From Timema cristinae (taxonomy: Eukaryota; Arthropoda; Insecta; Phasmatodea; Timematidae), in contig JBCFYV010000012.1 in the NCBI GenBank assembly GCA_039000515.1, positions 88,380,284 through 88,444,283 on the forward strand: DNA of 64,000 bases, given 5' to 3'. Below the pieces are notes generated by a model. The model saw only the letters and a list, made by a program, of their open reading frames with translations, made no database searches and was not told the DNA's origin. Each line of letters opens with the position of its first letter. Position 1 is the first letter of the stretch. Shown piece after piece: positions 13,401 to 23,710 of the stretch. Made by a program: the position numbers and the translations under genes.

Positions 13401-14844
13401 GAAGTACTGGATTGATCTGGAGTGTTTTGTGATTCGGAATTAGGTTTATACTGATGAAGTGATTTGCGTTGATTTGATTTTCTGTTATTTAAGAATTTTT
13501 TAGAAGAACTTGGTAACTCAGTTGCTACAGGGGAATGTTTTGACTTTTCTTTCGAAACAATTTTACTAACCGAGGAGTGATAAACTTGAGTAACTCTAAA
13601 TGGGGAGTTTATATCCAATATGTAATCTCCAAACATATTTTCATATCCTAGCTTTTCTGCTTTCTTAAAAATAAAATGGTTTTTTTTCTATAGGCTCAAA
13701 TGGAAATTTTGTTATATTGTTAATTTCTTTAGTGTAACAATCTATATTCCTAAGACACTGTAGTCTTAATGCTAAGTATTCTAAAGAACTTTTGGATGAA
13801 GGTTTTTTTTCGATTTTTTTATCAAAAAGTATTTTAGGTGATTGTTCCTCTCCAAGGAATATATCGAAATGGGATTTAGAGGCTTGACTTGAACCCAGGG
13901 ACCATACTCTGGAGTATTGGCACACGAGCAAAAATAAGGATGTTTCTTGCATTGCCCCACTCTTGAACCATCAGAACCAAACGGTGGCATAAATACTTCA
14001 TCCCCATGGCTGTAGACCTCCTTAGAAAATGTCACAGCTTTCAGTTCTACCTCGTCGGATGGGAATTGAATAAGAGAATATAAAGGTTGAGGACAATCTC
14101 CAAGCGCATCATGTTTGGTGCTTAACTTTCCAAACCAAGATCGAAATTTCTTAGTCAACAATTTTATATTTTTCAGAGTTATCATTTGTTTGACATAAAC
14201 AAAAGAAGTTCGCTGCGCTGACAGAATGTGTAGGATTCTCCTCAAAGATTTAAATCTAAATTTCGAGTCATGTCGACTGGAACTCGTCTTCTGAGTATGA
14301 CTGGAAGAGTCATTCCCAGAACATCCCGATTCTCCATCGTAGAAAGGGCCAGTTTCTTGATCGATTGACGCGTCATCGAAGATATTTACATCATGAAGTG
14401 ATGGCTTGTTTATAATCCCTGCAGGCTTTTCCAAATTTATAATAACACGTTTGCGTCTAACGATTTCATTTCTCTTGCGACGCCAGTTGTACCCCCACCA
14501 CCGACTCCAGCGAAGATCCCAAAGATACTTTGCTTGCTTGATTTTTTCCCTGGATATACATGGCTGGAGGATATACTCCATATTCTTTTCCCTGTTCGTT
14601 TCCTCACCGTGTATCTTTGTGGTCTCAATCTTGAGATGTGAGTCACAAACAATGTCGTCATGTTTTGGGAGTAGTGGCCGCTCAAGTTGTCATTTTCCGA
14701 ATTTACCCGGGCATTTTGTCCTTGCGTTGAATTCTCTAATTCCTGTGGTCCTGGTAAATTATTTCTATGTTGATCAAGTGTTTGCGATACATCTGACAAG
14801 CCTTTAGATTTATTCTTGGGCTTCCATTTTTTCTGGGTTTTCAT
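10408..14844 (-). CDS. Long, apparently intronless ORF (~1,479 residues if five frame breaks are errors); unknown repeat-rich protein
   Basis: I do not recognise this protein. Six open segments follow each other leftward: 14844-14669, to about 13900, to 13687, to 12734, to 11232, and to the stop at 10408. Each junction can be explained by one base: a missing C in a CCC run (near 14667, 13898, 12732 and 11230) or an extra A in an 8-A run (13680-13687). With these, the length becomes exactly divisible by three. The start MKTQKKWKPK follows an in-frame stop. The N-terminal third is basic (RWSRWWGYNWRRKRNEI). The middle has short repeats of the kind ELPKEM...YLTTEKPPE, at least three copies of EMAKHFCSLLYSTS-type blocks and recurring FIN(E/D) motifs. 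The C-terminus is basic and proline-rich. No transmembrane segment or known domain is visible, so it is probably largely disordered. It could be a fast-evolving intact gene with consensus errors, or a young pseudogene. Confidence 0.7.
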
Positions 14845-14888
14845 TCCGCGAAAGCTGACAATTTACCAAAAGAGTGTGCATAGTAGAA

Positions 14889-14894
14889 TTTATA
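14889..14894 (-). promoter_or_regulatory. Candidate TATA box upstream of the long minus-strand ORF
   Basis: TATAAA on the minus strand, 45 bases before the start codon at 14844. An intronless ORF this close to a TATA box and with a nearby AATAAA would fit a compact gene, but a TATAAA match in AT-rich DNA is weak evidence. Confidence 0.3.
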
Positions 14895-16196
14895 AAAACG
14901 TTTGAATATTTGTAATTCAACTATATATATTACTAGGACTTTTTTCATTGTAATAAAGATCAGAAATGGCTGAAATAATGTTCTAAACTGATCGTTACAA
15001 CACTTTTTAAGCACCTGATAAATTTAAAGAAGTCTATACTTATTTGAATAAATTTCTAAATATTCATTACAAGGCATGTTTGAAGTTCGTACTTGAATTA
15101 AATAATGCGTGGATAACATTTTAAAACACATTTAATATTATTGTAAACGTAAAATTTTGCTACACAAATTAATTCTCTTAGAAACAGCAACAATACAAAA
15201 TTAATATAAATGATTAATTTTGTCTCAAACAAACACTAAGTCTTTTATTATTGGGGCGAGAGGTTTTAAACTGTATAGGCATACTTAGTGTGATTTTTTT
15301 CAGATGATTTATCTACTTAAGGAAACTCAAATTATTATTTATAATATGTTTAAATTGAACAGTCAAAATACCACCAACCACTGACAACGAGAAACTAACT
15401 ACCACTCCTCATTTCACTAGCACGACTCTTCAGTGCTGCCTAAGCTTTGCAGGTGACGGTGGAACTGTTGAAAATCCAATCATCCTTCGGGTTGAGTACT
15501 ATACATAAAAAAACATAACATCATATTACATAGGGCTTAGACCTACATAGCTTTCAAACAAATTAATTAGCTTCAATTCCAATCTAATTTCAAAGCATAA
15601 GCCATTGAAAGAAATCAATTAGCATTTACATTATAAATAATGCTAACCTTCCCTTCTAATTATTTCTCTTCTTGAGCCTCGCTGATTCACAAACTGAGTT
15701 ATTTTTCAAAAATCATTAAATTGTTTATTAGGTAAGCTATAGTAGGATTTGGGTACAAAGAAATTTAAAAACACCGACTTTTTTTGTTGTTGCAATTTTA
15801 ACGCCTCGAACAAGTTATCCTGCATGTCTTTGTGCTGGATGGATCAGATGGCGCTATTTATTTGATAGTGAAATTAAACTCAACAAAGACCAAGAAGGAT
15901 TCATCCAGCTTTTATTTATCAACTTCAAACAACGAGGAATGTTTTTGTACATAGTGTTCTACCCCAATACCAACCTGGTAGTATATGTATGCTAACGCGT
16001 ATACTTATCAAGCGGCATTAATATGCTACACAATTAACAATGATAAAATTTTACATCATTCATAGATCTTGAGAGTATTTATTAAAAGGTACAGTTGCAG
16101 ACTACATGAATACCTATATACAAAAAAAGCATTTTTAGTAGTTTGTTTTTATAATAATTGTCAAAAAATTTCCTTTCTATCTAAATCGTACTGTAG
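14895..16196. other. Non-coding intergenic stretch
   Basis: AT-rich apart from a slightly GC-richer patch at 15360-15500. I see no exon with convincing splice sites, no transposon end and no RNA gene. Confidence 0.5.
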
Positions 16197-16202
16197 TTTA
16201 TT
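16197..16202 (-). terminator. Candidate poly(A) signal AATAAA for the secreted-protein gene
   Basis: AATAAA on the minus strand, 38 bases past the stop codon at 16241. Confidence 0.5.
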
Positions 16203-16240
16203 GCACAAAAGCAAGAAAAACAAACTGTTCGTCACTAAAG

Positions 16241-17239
16241 TTAGACAGGATCACTCCCTGGAGATATATCTAAAATCAAATATGGCAACACAGCAGAAAT
16301 AGATCTTCTTCTGTCTTGTGATATTGTAACATCATTCATTAGGTAAGTTAATACGCCACGTAAAAGTTGACCTTGCGTGCTAAACCTTTGGTGATTTATT
16401 TCGGCCAATGCTAGGGCCACATCTAACGAACCATTTGGCCCGAGAGTCTCAGCCACAAGATTGTAATGGGCTTGGAGGGTCTTATATTTAGCTAAACCAA
16501 GTTTGAAGAAAGCGTTAAATTTCGGTATGATTTGTGTATAGAAGTTTATTTGGGTTTGCACAATTTCCATGATTTCAGCAATGTTATTTCCTTGATCTTT
16601 GCTGTCAATAGACGTTGCATTAATTAATATCTGAAACACATTAACTAACATAAACATTATGTATTTGGTCTGTCTTGGGTTGTTAGATGCAAAGTTTGAA
16701 ACGTGATAGTGAAATAAGGGATCATTGTTTGACTGTGCAAGATTACACTTTCGCAGCTTTTTTTTTTTTTTTAAAAAAGCTTATTACTAACAATAATTAT
16801 AAATGAATAATGGAAATTAATATAACTAGAATAATTATAAATGTTATTATGGTTTATTTATACATTTATAAATGCCCTCGTTGGTGTACTTGCAAGTTCG
16901 TTTGGTTAGATTTGCCAGGGGTTGGGAGGTCGAGGTTCGAATCCTGAATGGATGCACTGAGAGTGGTTTTCATTAAAATTAATTTCCTTTTGCTACACGC
17001 AAACGCATATACATTTCTTCAAAAATTCTACTTTCTTTATTCTTACCCCACTAGCATAATCAAAAGAGTAACAGCCCGAACGTGTGGTAGTGCTCAGTGA
17101 AAAAAACAAAACTTTAAATACTCCAATTAACAGAAACTAAACATGAAAGTGTAATAGATTAAATACTTACAGATTCAAAGAGAAATACTAAGCAAAAGAG
17201 TAAAAATAAACTAAGTTTAGAGCCAACCACTGAACTCAT
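16241..17239 (-). CDS. Two-exon gene for a 152-residue secreted protein of unknown function
   Basis: Exon 1 (17171-17239) starts MSSVVGSKLSLFLLFCLV and ends after 23 codons at a consensus donor GTAAGT. Exon 2 (16241-16630) follows the acceptor GTGTTTCAG and carries 129 codons to a stop; both junctions are in phase 0. Residues 7-22 form a hydrophobic signal-peptide core. The mature part is cysteine-free, looks helical (NIAEIMEIVQTQINFYTQII, LAKYKTLQAHYNLVAETLG) and has an N-glycosylation sequon at NATS. It is too short and soluble-looking for a membrane protein. A signal peptide, in-phase splice sites and an AATAAA just past the stop argue for a real gene. I do not recognise the family; a lineage-restricted extracellular or haemolymph protein would fit. 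The 540-bp intron contains a decayed SINE. Confidence 0.75.
16871..17098 (+). mobile_element. Decayed SINE, family B (tRNA-like head)
   Basis: The head has a box-B-like GGTTCGAATCC near 16935, then the family-B body with a TTTCATTAAAATT stretch, and a tail related to AACCCGAACGGGTAGTAAGAC (here with substitutions at about 17068-17095). It sits in the intron of the secreted-protein gene. Confidence 0.6.
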
Positions 17240-18514
17240 TTTACTTTAGTTTGAGAATTATTATTTTCTGTTTCATAAGACTACCAACGATTTTATGTTA
17301 CTCAATAATACTTAATAATATAAAATATTTTCTGTATTTATGTACAAAACATAGTAAAGTAGTCTAGTATCACCAATATACTTTCTATTAATGTCATGAA
17401 AATAACTATAGTTGATTATTTAAGTGTTGTCAATAATTTTAATTACAGTGCTATCAGTAACTTAACATAGTATAATTTGATCCTCCACAATCAAATGAAT
17501 ACTGTAATGATTAATCAAATTAACTACTTTGTATATTCAGAACTCAAACATTTAATTGTATTATTTACATTTAATAATAAACATAAGATAGCGATGAGGG
17601 GGTAACATTTAGATTAACTAATGTAGCCGAATTGGCATAAAAAGATAGTTGGAAAATACTTAGGAAATCAATTACATCCGGCCGGGTGTAAAAACTCAAA
17701 TTCCCCGTCACTGGCAAATTTGACAAGATGGAAATGATGCCTTTATCTGCGTGCCCAGTGCAACAAACTACGTGTGTATATTTTTTGTGTTTATTTACCC
17801 CCAACATTTTCCCTCTTTTTTGTTTTTTCTCTAAGATTTCAAACTCACGTTTAAGGCGTGTAGCCCGAATAGGTAATATGACGTGGTGGTGAAAGACAAG
17901 CCTAAACATAGAGGGGCATGCGTGTCAGCAATGGGATGTTTAGAGGAGAGTTTGAATCTGCCTAATGATTTCCCACTCTCCCTTCACGCAAGTTCGGGTA
18001 CACTACTTCTATATTATTACGTTATTCATCCGTACCCATTTACTGTAATTTAAATGCGTATTGCCCGAAAGAGTAGTAAGTCGTGAAGTTATAATCAATA
18101 ACCCCCAGATTATTAACAACTAATGGTATGAGTAGAGACTAGGAAGGTATTAAATGATTGTATACATGAACCAAGGCTCTTAAACTTGTCCATCTTAATT
18201 CTTACAAATATATATATCTAACAGCTTTAAAAATGTATACAAGATCTACTTTTACATACGCGTACGTAAAGTCATAATTGTGATTTACATCTGTCACTTT
18301 TGATGGATATTAGCAATACCTAAGAATGCATCTTAATAATATACTAAAATGCTACCAATATTAACCGCATAAAATCTGTTTGTGTCTTCTAAATGTAGTT
18401 CTAAATGCCCATTCGTAGGAAACTCGAGGTAAACATTTTCTCCCACAGTATATTATTATTTTTAGAGTTTTTCTCAAATGGATTAGAAACCAAGTGTTGT
18501 GAATGTAGGGTTTC
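17240..18514. other. Non-coding stretch with a 3' fragment of SINE family B
   Basis: About 17940-18090 matches the 3' half of SINE family B: TTTCCCACTCTCCCTTCACG, then GGGTACACTACTTCT, and a tail resembling GCGTATTGCCCGAAAGAGTA. The 112-codon minus ORF at 17571-17909 has no family features, and its start overlaps another SINE-tail-like string at 17855-17880. Confidence 0.5.
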
Positions 18515-18701
18515 ATACTTGAACTGTAACAATTTAAGTTAAAGTAAGAAAAAAATGTGTCTTTTTGGTTAAGATTTTATCAAGTTCCTGAATACATTTT
18601 CTTTTTATACATGTTTTTTTCCCCTTTACACAATTTTAAAACAAAGGCTAAAATTTTTCTGGAGCAGCACCCCCACTAATTTTAGGTACGAACCGCCACT
18701 G
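18515..18701 (-). mobile_element. End fragment of a hAT-like element, same family as 47835-48673
   Basis: Inverted match to the left end of the element at 47835: GGAGCAGCACCCCCACTAAT and, before it, TTTTATCAAGTTCCTGAATA. The terminus reads CCGCCACTG at 18693-18701. The other end is missing, so this copy is truncated. Confidence 0.7.
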
Positions 18702-18734
18702 GGTTGGAATCGGAACCCTTACGAACGGAAATCG

Positions 18735-20214
18735 AGTTTTGTCCGCACGCTGGTTCGGAATAGGGATGGAATAAGTTGGTGTTTTCCCGAATCATTTGCG
18801 CCTGCAACAGTTGCAACTACGCATCACTTTAATTAAACTGATACGAAACAACAGTTAGTAGCAGACTGGCGGCAGCACTCGACTGTGTTGTCGCCTGATT
18901 TAACTTTAACTAATGTGCTCTGCTGCACCAGAATGCATTGCCTTCCTGATGTAAGACAGATGAAATTTAAAAAAATCTTTCCAGCCAAAATAAAGAAACA
19001 AAACAAATTTAATACAGTTGTTACATTTAAAATGAACTAATCAACGTTAATTTTTATGCTTCATAATTCACTATTTTTTGTATTATTTAAATTAACCTTG
19101 CGACATTGTAATTTTTTTTATGAAAGTCATTAAAAGAAGTTTAAGATTAAAATTAGATTACAAATTCATTCTACAACACAGTGTAAATGACCATAAGACT
19201 GGTTTTTTTTGACGCACAGAAATCATTGAAATTAAAACTGAACGCTATTTCTAACTAAAAACTAATTACTATATCAACTAAACAGTAAACAGTCAATATA
19301 TCAACTAAACACTATATTTAATCACGTTGAAGGCGTATAATCCGAACGGGAAGTAAGACGCGGTGCTAAATAAATAAATAAATAAATAAATAAAAATAAT
19401 CACCTTAAAGACAACACAGTCTAACAATAATCAGCATCAGAGGTGAGTGACTAATGCGACAGATTAAAACACGAGATACATTTGAACGCAGTCAAATGCT
19501 TAATTTATAAACTAGCGCTGCTATCGTTTGCGTGCGCGCTGTTGCAACAGCCTTCGCTTCGCCATCAGTTTCGGCAGCGCAACTGTTGTAAATAAACTGA
19601 TTCGGTTACTTTGTTCAATCCCTTGTTCAGAATTCAGTGCATGTCAGTCAGAAGACAGCAATCAAAAGGTACATCGATTGTAATGATTTGGGTATAGTGA
19701 GTGATGGCAGCAGTGAAGAAGAGCGGGTAATGGTGGTGGTTGTGTGTATTGCTGCCGATAAAGAGGAAGAAGAAACGGCATGACATAAATGCAACATAAA
19801 ATTTACGAGATTCCTCCCACACATTTTCCTTTTTTACCCGGTCTTACTAATGTTTATTAGCAATGTCATAAATCATAGGGTACTGTTGAACTAAATTGAT
19901 TATTTCTTCGTCCAAAGACATTTTTAAAATAGGGAAAAATTGACTAGGAACAGGAACAAACGCCATCAAGTGTAAACTGAGCGCGAGTGTAGATGTTGCA
20001 ATAGTACAGTGCTGAGGATGCATGCCCATAGCTTTGGAATCCGTCAAAATATTCCCTCCTGGCAAACATATTCCTTCCGTTCCATTCCGATCCAACATTG
20101 ACGTTTTCCATCCGATCCGAGCTAGTGTGCGGGCCTCAATTAAAATGCAGGTAATCACAAAATTCCGAAGCGTTCCGTTCCGATCCGATCCAATGTGCGG
20201 CAACCTTAAATAAA
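18735..20214. mobile_element. Decayed PIF/Harbinger element with MADF-protein fragment, split by a hAT
   Basis: The right terminus near 20165-20214 reads inward as TTGCCGCACATTGGATCGG, and a second copy of the same motif lies at 20093-20140. The left side at about 18740 has CCGCACGCTGGTTCGG. On the minus strand from 19921, MSLDEEIINLVQQYPMIYDI followed by a stop at 19847 is the opening of a MADF domain, the accessory DNA-binding protein that PIF/Harbinger elements carry. On the plus strand, 19697-19830 contains a KRKKKRHDIN-like run that may be the transposase N-terminus with stops. Both genes have lost most of their length. A hAT (18762-19625) interrupts the left part. Confidence 0.5.
18762..19625. 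mobile_element. Non-autonomous hAT-like element, 864 bp
   Basis: The inverted ends are AGGGATGGAATAAG...CGAATCA...CAACAGTTGC on the left and, read inward from the right, CAAGGGATTGAACAAAG...CGAATCAG...CAACAGTTGC. Flanking 8-bp repeats are TTCGGAAT (18754-18761) and TTCAGAAT (19626-19633), 7 of 8 identical. There is no transposase. A SINE-tail fragment with AAAT repeats lies inside at about 19330-19395. Confidence 0.65.
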
Positions 20215-21280
20215 ACCGCACTGCGACACGAATACTGATTCAATCTATACCTTAGAAACTACATTAGCCTCTTCTAGATTATTTTCAAGGCAGCCATTTC
20301 ATCTAGCGAGAAAGAATTAATCGCTGTCAGGCAACACAACTTAAAATACAATAGTCTGTGTCGTTTTCTGGAACTACTTCTCTATTCTGTCTAAGCTCGT
20401 GTTCACTTTCGCCCTTCACTTAAAGCCGCCCATTGTCATGACAATAAGAAAGAAGGGAAAGAAAACTACCAAACTTCTTATCTCAAGATAAAGAGGACAG
20501 CTCTCTGCTAGCTCTCAGTTTAATATATTAAAATGTTTTGCTGTGAGAATATCATAGAATTACTGTATTTGTTAGAGGAAGGCTAAATCTAAGAGTTTTT
20601 TCAACCAAATCTTATAGCTCCGTAAATATGTTTAGTTGTTTGAAATTAGCTAATGTAACATTTTCATTCCTTTTTCTCTTAACAAACATCAAACTATAAT
20701 AATGTTAGCGAAAATTGATCTTGTTGAAATATTTAGACTTTAGTTTAGCGTGAGCCATATATTGAAACAACGTATCGTAGCATTATATATTGCGTTAGAG
20801 ATGAACATTTTCGCGACAATTTCTCGCTTAGCGAGGCGGACCCTTAGGATTTATGTCCTCTTGGACCTCAAGTCACACATGATCTTTAATTTTTAATGCA
20901 CACTCCGTGTTCTTAATGACATGATATCGCGCTCCCCAATGGAAAAGTATAACACATTGTACAATCATATTCGTTGAAATAAAACAATTTCAACAAATTC
21001 TACAAACACAAGAAATATTTTTACAATTTAATTTTCTTAAGAGAGTTGAGTTTAATTCAACTTATACGGAGTGCTATGAAATATGGACTTAAGGTTTGGG
21101 ACTATGTGGACATAGCAATCTGTTACCATGGATCTCGATCTCTTATTACGACTCAGAACCTTACGCATAATATGTAATATATAAACCGGCCTTTATCCAT
21201 AGGGCATGATGAGGATGACTTTGGTTGAGAGGATATGACACAAATACATTAAAGGTGAGGATGTAGGCATTCACGAGCTA
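20215..21280. other. Non-coding stretch, nothing recognised
   Basis: No exon, RNA gene or transposon end could be recognised. It lies between the Harbinger remnant and the first copy of the MITE family at 21281. Confidence 0.5.
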
Positions 21281-21955
21281 AGTTTACCTGGATGACAGCT
21301 CGAAATATTACTAGAAGTAATCCCTAATATATCACTACGTCAACAGCCGACATCTATCACTTTGGATGACAGTAATGAAAACAGATGGTAATTTATTAAT
21401 GTGATAGTTAACCACAGTAATTTAGGCCAATATTATTTATATATTTATTTGAGGTCGGACACAAAGTTTATTTATAGTTTTATTCCACTTAAAAAATATT
21501 AACACCACTTTCACAAAAACTTCTAACGAACATAGCTTCAAAATGGCGACTGACGAATTTAAACCATATGATTGAACATAACGGTAAACAGGTTTTTTCA
21601 ATAATGCAGACACGCAGTTGATGAAAATATTTTATTCAGTTAAATATATCAAAATACGATAAAATAATCATAAAATAATTTATTGTATGTAAAAAAAACG
21701 ACAACAATTTTCTCTTTTCCAAGTAAATACGATGCCTGTATTAAAAAATATTGCTGTGTGCACTATATTACACAAAATCAGTAACGTTCCAAAACGAAAA
21801 ATAAGTATTTTTAATTATGTTTAAAATATTATTTCGAGTTGAATAAAAAGAAATTATTTAAAAAAATGAAATAGTGTGAAAAAACTTAAGTTTACGTTAT
21901 TTTCAATGTAATACATGTAAACATATGATTTTCGAACTATCATCCAGGTTAAAAC
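21281..21955. mobile_element. MITE-like element, copy 1
   Basis: The ends are inverted: TTTACCTGGATGACAGCTCG on the left and, on the right, CGAACTATCATCCAGGTTAA. The interior matches 30075-31000 along its length, for example GGCGACTGACGAATTTAAAC and AAGTAAATACGATGCCTGT. No coding capacity. The superfamily could not be assigned and the target duplication is unclear. Confidence 0.65.
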
Positions 21956-22028
21956 CTATCGTGAACGGAATATAGGGGATTTGAGAAGTGTTCTTTGCAA
22001 TTTTTATACAACACTTTTTTTCTTCTTC

Positions 22029-22790
22029 TTGCCTGCGTACAACCCGAACGGTTAAGCTGGGGTTTCCTCGGTAGCGGCGCCGCAATCAAGCGGCCGTAAT
22101 ATGACGTTGAATGACATCACAAAAACGTTGTCCGTACAAACAATCGAGCGTGGTTTCCTAGATAGCGTTGACTGCCACCGTCATGCCAAATAGCGGTGCT
22201 GCCATTTGTATCACGGCCGTCATTACGGCCACAAACAATTTGGTACCGTTTTTGAGTCGTGCGGTGAACTTTTCACTAAAAATGAGTCAAAATTGGAGTA
22301 ACGAAGAAGACGAAATATTAATAGATTTTTGCTCTGCGGATATTGGCTTCTTGTTTCTGTTGTATGGCTTTGAAGTTATGTCTTCTATGTAATTCAGTAC
22401 ATAATCAAAAAACACTTGTGTTAAACGAAAATTCCCCTAAATTTTTCTTGATTGCAGTGCAGATGACGACGCACTAAAATTTCATATGCACCTTCTGTAG
22501 CACGGCTTTTATAATTTTCCTTTCCTCCGAACGTTTCTTGTTGTCGTCTTCTGATGACTCTTCATCTTCCAAAAATACTAGTAATGCCAAATCAAGATCC
22601 TCCATTTTCAAATTACAAATTCATACTTTTCACACCGTCACGACGACATACAAGGGCTAGGTTTACATAAGCTGGCCACCGTCACGAACGGCCGCCACAC
22701 AGAAGATGGCTAACGCTTATATTACGGCCGCTAAATTACCGCACCGCTACCCGAGGAAACCCCAGTTAGTAGATGCGGTGCTAATAATAA
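22029..22790 (+). mobile_element. SINE 3' tail split by a Harbinger element
   Basis: GCGTACAACCCGAACGG at 22035-22051 and GTAGATGCGGTGCTAATAAT from 22769 are the two halves of the SINE tail shared by families A and B. The Harbinger element at 22055-22765 sits exactly between them. Confidence 0.7.
22055..22765. mobile_element. Internally deleted PIF/Harbinger element, 711 bp
   Basis: Inverted ends CTGGGGTTTCCTCGGTAGCG and, on the right, CGCTACCCGAGGAAACCCCAG-like sequence. The flanking trinucleotide TTA appears on both sides (22052-22054 and 22766-22768), the TWA duplication expected of this superfamily. On the plus strand from about 22282, MSQNWSNEEDEILIDFC is the start of a Myb/SANT-like protein. 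On the minus strand from 22606, MEDLDLALLVFLEDEESSED followed by a stop is a typical Harbinger transposase N-terminus. The two open frames face each other and both lack their C-terminal parts, so the middle of a full element was lost. In intact elements the two proteins act together in excision. Confidence 0.75.
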
Positions 22791-23313
22791 TATTTTTTCT
22801 TGCTGAAGTAAATTAAAGCTTGTTTCAGAACAAATATAGAGTTTAATTTTATTCACAAGGTGATGTAAACAGTTCTTGAATACCTGTTATGAGCATAGTG
22901 CATTAGATGACAAACTTTTTAAATGAAGAGAAAATGTTGTCATTACATTCTAGGACACCCTAGACGGATATTTTAGAAATGTTGGTAGCACTACGTGAAT
23001 AAAATTAGACTTTATATTTGTACTGCTGTAATATTTGACTTATTTTGACCAAAAAGTGTTTTGATATAAAAACTGCAAAAAAAAACTGTCCTTTTCTCGC
23101 ATCGCCTACATCCCCATCTAAGTAGGCTGCTTACTGGAACGTAAGGTATCAATAAATATGTAACTGTTGTAGTAAAACCCCTACATTTTAAGTTTTATTA
23201 TTTAAAAATATAAATATATTAAAAGGTAAATTTAGCTCACATTTAACGACACTTCAAGTGAAATGTCGCAGTACTGAGATTAAAGAAAACTGTTATAAAC
23301 ATAGATCAAGCTT
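22791..23313. other. Non-coding spacer
   Basis: AT-rich sequence with no recognisable gene or repeat end. Confidence 0.5.
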
Positions 23314-23496
23314 TCATCTAACAATTTTTTTTAACGGGCTCATAACATAATATTTAAGAAGATAGAGTGTTTTTTGAGTGTTTTTGAAGCTTCGGAATTG
23401 TAATTCCACAAGAAATACAACAGTGCGAGTGGAACCATCACCAGTTGACTGCCAACCATCTTTGAATCGCTTAAAACATTCATAGCACTGTGTACA
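23314..23496 (-). pseudogene. Mariner-like (GVQW3/HTH_48 type) transposase fragment, downstream half
   Basis: The minus strand reads CTQCYECFKRFKDGWQSTGD, the conserved helix-turn-helix end of the mariner/SETMAR N-terminal domain. Its upstream half lies 6.3 kb away at 29759-29960, separated by the hAT element at 23505-29758. Beyond GDGSTR the usual mariner continuation is absent, so the fragment was already truncated or internally deleted. Confidence 0.75.
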
Positions 23497-23710
23497 ATCT
23501 AAGCCAGTGGTTTCCAAACTTTTTTGTAGTGCGACCCCAATTTTTCCTCTGAGATTGTCGTGACCCCTTGCGTTTGGATCTTAGACTTTGAATTGATATA
23601 AAATGTTTATATAAATATTATAAAATGTATCACTCACTTTTAGTAAACAATTAAAAAAGTGTATAGATAGCATAAACAATGTCAAAATAAATTAAACATA
23701 AGCTGCACAG

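Noticed and set aside
14406..14807. 133-codon plus ORF
   Set aside because: Shadow of the long minus-strand gene.
17571..17909. 112-codon minus ORF as a gene
   Set aside because: No domain or splice support, and its first codons overlap a SINE-tail-like string.
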